DNA of 64,000 bases from Bacteroidota bacterium (GTDB lineage: Bacteria; Bacteroidota; Bacteroidia; AKYH767-A; OLB10), in the NCBI GenBank assembly GCA_016714535.1, contig JADKDR010000016.1, positions 62,001 through 126,000 of the forward strand, read 5' to 3'. The notes under the pieces are model-generated. The model was not told the origin of the DNA, did not search any database, and worked only from the letters and a program-made list of their open reading frames with translations. The position numbers and the translations under genes are program-made. Of this stretch, positions 7,677 through 14,082 are shown one piece after another (the first letter of the stretch is position 1; every line of letters starts with the position of its first letter).

Positions 7677-8087
7677 CTAATCTTCATAACCACTTTTAAT
7701 GATGGTAGAAATGATTTTAAAATTTTGCCTGGCATAAAATCGTTGTGTAGTATGTGCAGGTATAATAATGCCTGAGCCTACTTTAAGGTGATAGTCTTTG
7801 CTATCAATTTTTATATCGGCTTCACCATCTATTACTTGAACATAATTTTCGAACGGAATCTTTTTTTCAGAGATTTCTTCTCCTTCACTTATGGACATGG
7901 CAGTTACCGTACCCGTTGATTTTTTAATTATTGTACGGCTCATTACCGCATTTGGAACATATTCTACTATTTCTACTATAATGTGTTCTCTTTGTTTTTC
8001 CAACTCTTTTGAATTGGTTTGTTGAGAATGTTCCGGATTGGCCTTTTTATCTTTCATGTGATGAAATGATTTAGTCGAGTTAGGCAC
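7677..8087 (-). CDS. Small cupin-fold protein
   Basis: 136 residues. A charged N-terminal tail (about 1-35) is followed by a single cupin barrel: GTVTAMSISEGEEISEKKIP, NYVQVIDGEADIKID, and VGSGIIIPAHTTQRFYA near the second cupin motif. Metal-binding histidines are sparse (one in IPAHTTQ), so it may bind a ligand without acting as a metalloenzyme. The ATG at 8057 (MKDKKANPEHS) is an alternative start 10 codons in. It lies between the DUF2383 gene and the AraC-type regulator on the same strand. Confidence 0.75.
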   Translation of the reverse strand: MPNSTKSFHHMKDKKANPEHSQQTNSKELEKQREHIIVEIVEYVPNAVMSRTIIKKSTGTVTAMSISEGEEISEKKIPFENYVQVIDGEADIKIDSKDYHLKVGSGIIIPAHTTQRFYARQNFKIISTIIKSGYED

Positions 8088-8146
8088 AAAGAAAACCCAG
8101 TACTCCCTATCGGTTGCTATATTATTTTATCAAAAGATTGCAATAT

Positions 8147-8707
8147 TTACAGGTCTTCCAAGTTCTTTCTTCTTATACCTTTTATTCCCTTAAAAAAACT
8201 TGGGGTGAAGCCTGTGGTCTTCTTGAATTGATTAGACAAATGTGCTGCGCTGCTGTAGTTCAATTTATAGGCGATTTCTTTAATCGATAGCTGGTCATAA
8301 ATAAGCAACTCTTTGGCACGTTCAATTTTGTGGAGAATAATGTAATGTTCGATCGTGATTCCTTTGGTAAGTGAAAATATTACAGAAAGTGTATTGTAAT
8401 CCACATGCAGCTTCTCACTTAAATAGTCAGAAAATTTTACCCGTGGTGCCTCTTCTTCGTAATGAATCATTTCGACTATGATGTTTCTTATTTTTTCTAT
8501 CAATATTGCTTTATTATCATCCATGAGTTCTAAGCCTGATTTGCGTAAGGCTTTTTGGAGCAGATCATGCTTGCTGTGGGATAGTACTCCGTCTAACTCA
8601 ATTTCTCCAAGTTCTATATTCGAAAATTTAATTTTTAGTTTTTCCAACTCTGATTTAACCATCAGTTTGCAGCGTAAACTAACCATATGTTGAATATATA
8701 TCTTCAT
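8147..8707 (-). CDS. AraC-family transcriptional regulator with HMA-like N-terminal domain
   Basis: 186 residues. Residues 1-75 (MKIYIQHMVSLRCKLMVK...) have the beta-alpha-beta look of a heavy-metal-associated fold, but with no CxxC pair, only one cysteine. Residues about 85-180 form the double helix-turn-helix of AraC proteins (IEHYIILHKIERAKELL, SIKEIAYKLNYSSAAHLSNQFKKTTGFTP). This short architecture is common in soil and freshwater Bacteroidota next to stress genes. It probably regulates the cupin gene and perhaps the DUF2383 gene downstream on the same strand; that is inferred from position. Confidence 0.85.
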   Translation of the reverse strand: MKIYIQHMVSLRCKLMVKSELEKLKIKFSNIELGEIELDGVLSHSKHDLLQKALRKSGLELMDDNKAILIEKIRNIIVEMIHYEEEAPRVKFSDYLSEKLHVDYNTLSVIFSLTKGITIEHYIILHKIERAKELLIYDQLSIKEIAYKLNYSSAAHLSNQFKKTTGFTPSFFKGIKGIRRKNLEDL

Positions 8708-8761
8708 GCTATAAGAGGACTAAAACAAAACATGTAACTTTTATTAATTGATGTTTTATTA

Positions 8762-8792
8762 CAAATGTATAATAATAGTTTGCGATATGCAA
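8762..8792 (-). promoter_or_regulatory. Promoter for the AraC-family gene
   Basis: On the minus strand: TTG (8790-8792), 20-bp spacer, TACATTTG (8762-8769). This fits the Bacteroidota -33/-7 consensus and is 55 bp upstream of the ATG at 8707. Confidence 0.6.
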
Positions 8793-9347
8793 GGCGGTTT
8801 TACCAGAGCAGCTGAGAATACAGCATAGCAGTAACACAGTTATGCAATTTAATTGTAGTATCTAATCTGAATAATCAAAAGGTTGATTAGTGATAAATCA
8901 ATCTTGAAAACACCGTGCTTGATAATTGCGTCACTATGGTTTCTACTTTAAAGCATCAAATAATTATATAATAATTAGAGGATAAAGTGCAATAAAAAAG
9001 AATTTTCCTTTGCTATCTTTGCAAAGTAATTGGTTTATGAAATGGTCAGGTTCCTCTGCATTTAAGGGGTGGTTATGAGTTGCAAATTTTGTAAATTGCA
9101 TAAAATTGGTGGGAGTGACAAACCGCTTATTAAAAGCAATTATTAAAATATGAAGAGCAGAGTGGAGTAGTTTTGAAGTAGTTTTGAAATCATATCTTCA
9201 ATAAGTTAATGGAATGTATCTCTCGATTAGAAAGGATGGAAGATTTGGATATTGGTAACTGTGAATAATATATGTTGATAATAATGCCAACTATTAGAGA
9301 AACCATAACAATGTTATTCTATTCTTTATAAAACAAACAAGCCGGGC
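8793..9347. other. Gene-poor interval with a -7 box and a tiny ORF
   Basis: No long gene. A TATCTTTG -7 box at 9014-9021 is followed by a 23-codon ORF at 9075-9146 whose product contains a CKFC pair, preceded by AGGGG. A direct repeat AGTAGTTTTGAA-like pair occurs near 9168-9190. It could be a small RNA or peptide gene, or simply the leader of the downstream membrane enzyme gene. Evidence is weak. Confidence 0.3.
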
Positions 9348-10553
9348 ATGCTGAACACCTTCGCTTTTTTTATACCGATATTTTTGTTGCTAGTGGCAAT
9401 TGAAGCCGTTATCAGTTTTGCCCGTAAGGATGGAAAATATTCGGTAGGTAATACAGCTATTAATTTTACCATTGGTGCAATAGATCAGATTGGCTCGCTT
9501 TTTTATTTTGCTGTGTTTTTTTTCGTATTACAATACATGTACGATCATTTTAAATTAGTGGACATGCCATTAGATTGGCGGCAGTGGGTGTTGGCCTATC
9601 TTGCGGTTGACTTATTATCTTATTGGTATCATCGCTTATCTCATCGTGTTAGTATATTGTGGGCAGGACATATTACACATCATTCGTCTGAACTATTTAA
9701 TCTCTCCAATGGATTTCGTACTTCCCTATTTCAGGGAATCAATAGAATTGTTTTTTGGGCATGCTTACCAATGCTTGGGTTTTCGCCTTATGTGCTCATT
9801 ATCATTTTTAAAATTTCCGGCTTGTATGATTTTTTTATGCATACCGAGTATGTTCCAAGATTGCCGCTTTTAGAAAAAATCTTTATTACACCTTCATTGC
9901 ATCGTGTTCACCATGGAAAAAATAAAATCTATATTGATAAAAATTATGGATCTACGTTTTCTATTTGGGATCGTTTATTCGGAACCTACCAGGCTGAAAC
10001 CGAAAAAGTAGTTTATGGAATTACAAGCCCTGCAATAGGCGTTAATCCGATCGAAGCTATCAATCATTACTACATCTTATTGTGGCGCAACATAACACAT
10101 GTTTCCCAATGGTATAAAAAGGTAATGGTATTGTTTTCTCCTCCCGAGTTGCTTGTGCAGCCCGTTGCAGTTGAACGTAAATCAGAACCGGAAAAATCCT
10201 TACATGAAAATAAGTCACTAAGAACATATGCGTATTGGCAAATGATGTTTTGCATTACCGGCTTTATCTGTTTACTCGCTTACATTGACTACTTAAGTCA
10301 TTTTGAGTTAGTATTATCTTTTGCTGTTGTAGTAGTTTCCATGATTTATAGTACACTTATATTTAATAATCAGGTTTACGCTCAATTTCCTATACGATTT
10401 TTTGTTTGGCAAGTTATTGCAGCCACGCTTATGTTTATTTTTATCGAACAGTTTCATCAAATCACTTTTCTGTTAGTTTTTGCTTTTGTTTCTTTTTCAT
10501 TAGTTTGGTTGAGCTTTAGTGATAGTGCTAAAAACCTAAGAAACATAACGTAA
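9348..10553 (+). CDS. Sterol desaturase / fatty acid hydroxylase superfamily membrane protein
   Basis: 401 residues, multi-pass. It carries the di-iron histidine clusters of the superfamily: HRLSH (HxxxH), HITHH (HxxHH), HTEYV, and HRVHH followed by NKIYIDKNYGSTFSIWDRLFGTY. Membrane segments lie at the N terminus (about 5-25, 45-65) and mid-protein, with three more in the extra C-terminal part (about 295-400). The longer form and the IDKNYG signature resemble alkylglycerol-monooxygenase-like members, which act on lipid chains with O2. The substrate cannot be told from sequence. It stands alone between two gene-poor intervals. Confidence 0.85.
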   Translation: MLNTFAFFIPIFLLLVAIEAVISFARKDGKYSVGNTAINFTIGAIDQIGSLFYFAVFFFVLQYMYDHFKLVDMPLDWRQWVLAYLAVDLLSYWYHRLSHRVSILWAGHITHHSSELFNLSNGFRTSLFQGINRIVFWACLPMLGFSPYVLIIIFKISGLYDFFMHTEYVPRLPLLEKIFITPSLHRVHHGKNKIYIDKNYGSTFSIWDRLFGTYQAETEKVVYGITSPAIGVNPIEAINHYYILLWRNITHVSQWYKKVMVLFSPPELLVQPVAVERKSEPEKSLHENKSLRTYAYWQMMFCITGFICLLAYIDYLSHFELVLSFAVVVVSMIYSTLIFNNQVYAQFPIRFFVWQVIAATLMFIFIEQFHQITFLLVFAFVSFSLVWLSFSDSAKNLRNIT

Positions 10554-10669
10554 CGAGTGATGCATAACATAATGACTTAGTACATAGAAGTGTTTCGAGA
10601 GTTAGCTTTAACACCATTTATGATTGTAACAATTTTATCTATCTACCGGCAATTTTATTTTTTCTGTTT

Positions 10670-10835
10670 GTGGTTGGTGTTTTCACAAGGTGTGTCAACC
10701 TAAAGTAAAAAATGTAACTAAAGGTGTTTTTAATTTGAAGATAATAGTTTGAAGTTTGAAAGTTTGAAGAGGGATGTTGGTGGGTTATTTTCTAGGATGG
10801 TTTCATTTCTATTGCAAATGAAATCACCAATAAAA
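10670..10835. repeat. Intergenic repeat block, diverged copy
   Basis: Repeats elements of the 6.64-6.87 kb block: one decayed GGTTGGTGTTTTCAC half-hairpin (about 10677-10691), the microrepeat GTTTGAAGTTTGAAAG (about 10749-10766) followed by GAGGGA, and a tail like the one at about 6700 (GAAA...ACCA.TAAAAG). The interval 10554-10844 holds no gene. Confidence 0.55.
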
Positions 10836-10844
10836 GCTAAACGA

Positions 10845-11069
10845 TTATAAATCCCAAACCCCTCTGCGAGGGCGGTTTACTAGCTTGCGTAAATCAAGCC
10901 AAAAGGCTAATACCATATATACAATTAGCGGACTGCCAATAGTGAGAAATGAAACGTAAACAAAGAACATCCTGATACGGGCGCTTTGAATATGCAAACG
11001 CTCACCAAGCCATTCGCAAACGCCAAAAGCATTTCGTTCGAAAAATGTTTTAATAAAGTCTATCAGCAT
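10845..11069 (-). CDS. PspC domain protein
   Basis: 74 residues from ATG 11069; the longer frame to 11105 overlaps the upstream gene and adds nothing family-like. It has the PspC pattern: a short cytosolic lead (FERNAFGVCEWLGERLHIQSARIR) then one hydrophobic segment (MFFVYVSFLTIGSPLIVYMVLAFWL) and a basic end. PspC proteins take part in envelope-stress sensing in other bacteria. It begins 2 bases after the stop of the DUF2851 gene, so the two are almost surely co-transcribed. Confidence 0.85.
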   Translation of the reverse strand: MLIDFIKTFFERNAFGVCEWLGERLHIQSARIRMFFVYVSFLTIGSPLIVYMVLAFWLDLRKLVNRPRRGVWDL

Positions 11070-11071
11070 TT

Positions 11072-11338
11072 TTATTGTTTTATTAATTGAAGGCCTATGG
11101 CACATTGCAGACAGTGTTTATAAATGCAATGCGTATTATGCAATTGAATCAACGCCTGACTTGTATATGCACTTGGCTTTTCCAATTTCAAAGATAGAAA
11201 TTTTTTAGTAATCCGGTTATTTTCCATATCAATTTGTTCAAGAATACCGGTAGCCCTGCTTACCAGATGAAAATTCTGCATACGCTTACCATACGAAAAC
11301 AACATGGGTACTACTACATTTATAAGTAAAATATCCAC
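11072..11338 (-). CDS. DUF2851 family protein, C-terminal part after frameshift
   Basis: Reads VDILLINVVVPMLFSYGKRM ... SQALIQLHNTHCIYKHCLQCAIGLQLIKQ, the usual end of DUF2851 proteins, including the conserved cysteines (C-x3-C-x2-C). It is the missing end of the frame at 11320-12330. One A is lacking in the A5 run (T5 on the plus strand, 11343-11347); with six A the sequence becomes HIGKNAVDILL and the two parts join. The ATG at 11338 is not a real start. Confidence 0.75.
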   Translation of the reverse strand: MDILLINVVVPMLFSYGKRMQNFHLVSRATGILEQIDMENNRITKKFLSLKLEKPSAYTSQALIQLHNTHCIYKHCLQCAIGLQLIKQ

Positions 11339-12330
11339 CGCATTTTTCCAATATGCTTGGGCAGCAATTTTGAGTCAACCGCAAAGTGATAGTGTGTGTC
11401 CCAATAGCCAGATGCGTTTATATCAAACAAGCTACATAATGATTTGTAATTTTTTGCTTCAAGCACTTTGCTCCATAGCCCCGAACTTTTATGCACCAAC
11501 ATTGCAAATTGCGCTAAACGCACTGTTGGAAAATTAGCAGGCCGCATGCGTGCAAATTTCCATAAACTGCCATTAACAGGTGTAAGCTTAAATTTGGCTT
11601 GTAAAAAATTATACTCTCTCACCAATGACTTTTCATAAGCATCGTTGCTAGCCGTATCAAGCAATCCTGCTTGCCCAAGAAGCAGGGCTTCTAGTTGCAA
11701 CAAGTTGTCTTTTTGCTTGGCAAGCAGTTCAACCGGAGTTTGTCTTGCCAGTAATTCAAATGGCAACGCGTTTGTTTTAAATCCAAAGCAGCGGGCAAGC
11801 GTAATGTAAAATGTTTGCTCCCAGTGATTGTTGGTTTGAGTTAACAGTTCTTCTATATGTTGCGTTTTTTCTTCGAGGCGCGAGGTTAGCATGCGGTCGA
11901 GCCAGGTGGTAACCGTAATGGGCTTTACCAAATGCAGTTGCTTTTCGCACGGCAGTCCTGATTTGGTGTTCATCATTTGCTCGTATGTAGCCAGCAACGT
12001 TGGCTTTATACATTTGTTTAATTCCAACACCGGAATCTGATTTTGCAACTTGGTATCATTTTCAAAAACTACATGCAAAATCACATTGGTATAGGCGGCA
12101 TCAAATTGATGCCGGTGCCTGTTCCAGTCGCTGGTGCGCAAATGTATTTCTACATTTCCTGCCCAAAGCGTATCGCCAATTTTAATTTGTGCATTGGCAA
12201 AGTCGGGCCCCGAATCGGAATTGTGTATCCCGTAAGATTTCACTTCTACCGGCAATCCATCGGTTGTAGCCAATTGGTTTGCATCAAACAATTTATACTT
12301 CCATACATAATGTAAAAAGTCTTCAGTCAT
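11320..12330 (-). CDS. DUF2851 family protein, N-terminal part before frameshift
   Basis: Begins MTEDFLHYVWKYKLFD and carries the strong family block NSDSGPDFANAQIKIGDTLWAGNVEIHLRTSDW, then a long helical region (RLEEKTQHIEELL, CFGFKTNALPFELLARQTP). The repaired protein spans 11072-12330, about 419 residues, which is normal. DUF2851 proteins are widespread in Bacteroidota and uncharacterised. The N-terminal strands with D and E-I-H residues recall nuclease-like folds, but that is only an impression. It is followed at 2 bp by pspC. Confidence 0.8.
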   Translation of the reverse strand: MTEDFLHYVWKYKLFDANQLATTDGLPVEVKSYGIHNSDSGPDFANAQIKIGDTLWAGNVEIHLRTSDWNRHRHQFDAAYTNVILHVVFENDTKLQNQIPVLELNKCIKPTLLATYEQMMNTKSGLPCEKQLHLVKPITVTTWLDRMLTSRLEEKTQHIEELLTQTNNHWEQTFYITLARCFGFKTNALPFELLARQTPVELLAKQKDNLLQLEALLLGQAGLLDTASNDAYEKSLVREYNFLQAKFKLTPVNGSLWKFARMRPANFPTVRLAQFAMLVHKSSGLWSKVLEAKNYKSLCSLFDINASGYWDTHYHFAVDSKLLPKHIGKMRWIFYL

Positions 12331-12438
12331 ATTGGATAGCGCTTTGCTAAAGTCAAAATTACGATGAAAAAAGTAACTGTAGTGGAAAAGGCAATATTTT
12401 TTTCAAAAAAGTCTTGCACAGTAAAAAAAATATCAACT

Positions 12439-12460
12439 ACTTTGCATCACAAAGTACTTT
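12439..12460 (+). promoter_or_regulatory. Operator-like site 1 (ACTTTG-N5-CAAAGTACTTT)
   Basis: ACTTTG (12439-12444), five bases, CAAAGTACTTT (12450-12460), ending 4 nt before the ATG at 12465. A base further out on each side also pairs (TACTTTG / CAAAGTA). The same arrangement recurs at 13516-13537, with the small winged-helix gene between the two sites. Confidence 0.6.
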
Positions 12461-12464
12461 TGAT

Positions 12465-13118
12465 ATGAATCAATCCGAAGAACATCTAAAACAATTGACC
12501 GAAATACGCACGATGATGGAACGCTCATCACGGTTTATTTCGCTTAGTGGGCTATCCGGAATTTTTGCCGGATTATTTGCACTGATAGGGGCCGCAGCAG
12601 CCATTGTATGTCTTAACATCCGGTTTCCTTATGGCGAATTTTTAATTAATGATAGCAATTCGTTAAGCCGCAAAGAAGTGATGTATTTCTTTTTTGCCGA
12701 TGCATCCACGGTCTTGCTCGCATCATTTGTGGTAAGCATCTGGCTTACCTTTAACAGAGCACGACAGGCGGGCCTACCTGTATTTAATAGTGCTGCACGC
12801 AGATTGTTCATCAACATGTTTGTGCCCCTTGTAAGCGGTGGTATTTTTTGCCTCATAGCTTATTTTAAGTATGGTTATGTTGGTTTTATTGCCCCGTTAA
12901 TGTTATTAATTTATGGGCTATCATTGTTAAATGCCAGCAAGTACACCTTGGATGATGTACGTTATTTGGCTTACGCAGAAATTGTGTTGGGCCTGCTTGC
13001 ATTTTACTATATCGGATATGGCCTTATATTCTGGAGCATAGGTTTTGGCATTATGCATATTATATATGGAGTATGGATGTGGAATAAGTATGAAAGAAAA
13101 GCACCTTCAATCGATTAA
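12465..13118 (+). CDS. Multi-pass membrane protein, unknown function
   Basis: 217 residues from ATG 12465 (MNQSEEHLKQLTEIRTMMERSSRFISLSG), chosen because the longer frame to 12414 would translate the operator. A short cytosolic lead is followed by about six hydrophobic segments: LSGIFAGLFALIGAAAAIVCL, ADASTVLLASFVVSIWLTF, LFINMFVPLVSGGIFCLIAYF, and three more to residue 205. No enzymatic motif. The gene directly precedes the winged-helix regulator (38 bp) and carries its probable operator, so it is likely the first target of that regulator. Confidence 0.75.
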   Translation: MNQSEEHLKQLTEIRTMMERSSRFISLSGLSGIFAGLFALIGAAAAIVCLNIRFPYGEFLINDSNSLSRKEVMYFFFADASTVLLASFVVSIWLTFNRARQAGLPVFNSAARRLFINMFVPLVSGGIFCLIAYFKYGYVGFIAPLMLLIYGLSLLNASKYTLDDVRYLAYAEIVLGLLAFYYIGYGLIFWSIGFGIMHIIYGVWMWNKYERKAPSID

Positions 13119-13156
13119 ATTAAAACGAACATTGCTGCAATAAGTAACCAAAGCCG

Positions 13157-13444
13157 GTGATAGAAAATTTAAATAAAGCATTTGAAAGTCGTGTGAGGCT
13201 GGGTATCATGAGTACATTGATGGTAAACGATGCTGTAGATTTTAGCACCTTGAAAGAATTACTTGACATAACCGATGGTAACCTGGCAAGCCATGCAACA
13301 GCGCTCGAAGGGCAGGGTTATATCGTAATAAGCAAACAGTTTGTTGGCAAAAAACCAAACACTACCTATAAGGCAACAAGAGATGGGAAGAAGGCATTTA
13401 CTAAGCATCTTGATGCATTAGAAGCGTTGCTGCGAAACAGATAG
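13157..13444 (+). CDS. Winged-helix transcriptional regulator (HTH_34 / MarR-like)
   Basis: 95 residues from a GTG start. It is a single winged helix: FESRVRLGIMSTLMVNDAVDFSTLKELLDITDGNLASHATALEGQGYI is the helix-turn-helix with the usual NLA/SH recognition helix, and VGKKPNTTYKATRDGKKAF is the wing. There is no ligand domain, so it probably acts as a small dimeric repressor. Similar palindromic sites lie before the gene on its left (12439) and the gene on its right (13516), so it likely controls both as well as its own expression through read-through. Confidence 0.85.
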   Translation: MIENLNKAFESRVRLGIMSTLMVNDAVDFSTLKELLDITDGNLASHATALEGQGYIVISKQFVGKKPNTTYKATRDGKKAFTKHLDALEALLRNR

Positions 13445-13515
13445 GCAATAAGAAAAAAATAACAACGGATGAATGCAATAGTTTTAAATGCACATCCGTT
13501 AAAAAATGTAAAACC

Positions 13516-13537
13516 ACTTTGAAATACAAAGTACTTT
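13516..13537 (+). promoter_or_regulatory. Operator-like site 2 (ACTTTG-N5-CAAAGTACTTT)
   Basis: ACTTTG (13516-13521), AAATA, CAAAGTACTTT (13527-13537), 17 nt before the ATG at 13555. Matches the site at 12439-12460 base for base outside the 5-bp spacer. Confidence 0.6.
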
Positions 13538-13554
13538 ATAAAACGAATCAAATT

Positions 13555-14082
13555 ATGAAACTACACTCAGTCATTTTAGCGCATCACCCGGTTGCTCTAA
13601 CACAGCAAGGGCTCATGCAACAGATTAAATTAATCACTGCGGTTTTTGTTGGCCTGTTGGTACTTAGTGGCATCACGGCATTTCCGCTGCAAACCGAAAT
13701 GGAATTTTTACTAACCATTATAAATTGGTTTCCAATGCCGCTCAGGCATTGGATAGAAACTGTAGCCGAAGGCATTATGCAAACATGGTCGCGCTATCCT
13801 TATATAGCTTATGGAACCGATTGGCTTGCATTTGCACATATCATGATAGGCCTAGCCTTTGTGGGTATATGGCGCAATCCTGTACAAAACATCTGGATAT
13901 GCGAATGGGCAATGTTGTGTTGCTTATGCGTTTTTCCCTTAGCCTTTATATGCGGACCAATACGCGGCATTCCTTTTTTTCATCAACTTATCGATTGCAG
14001 CTTTGGCATATTCGGACTCGTGCCGCTTTATATTCTTCGTAAAAAAATTCTTCAACTTAAATCTATCATAAAAAATGATTAA
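13555..14082 (+). CDS. Membrane protein, unknown function
   Basis: 175 residues from ATG 13555; the longer frame would include the operator. A soluble lead (MKLHSVILAHHPVALTQQG) is followed by four hydrophobic segments: LITAVFVGLLVLSGITAF, WLAFAHIMIGLAFVGIW, AMLCCLCVFPLAFICG and FGIFGLVPLYIL. The C terminus is basic. The conserved-looking GPIRGIPFFHQLIDCSFGIFG stretch lies in the last loop. The stop overlaps the start of the DUF4173 gene by 8 bp, so the pair is translationally linked. Confidence 0.7.
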   Translation: MKLHSVILAHHPVALTQQGLMQQIKLITAVFVGLLVLSGITAFPLQTEMEFLLTIINWFPMPLRHWIETVAEGIMQTWSRYPYIAYGTDWLAFAHIMIGLAFVGIWRNPVQNIWICEWAMLCCLCVFPLAFICGPIRGIPFFHQLIDCSFGIFGLVPLYILRKKILQLKSIIKND

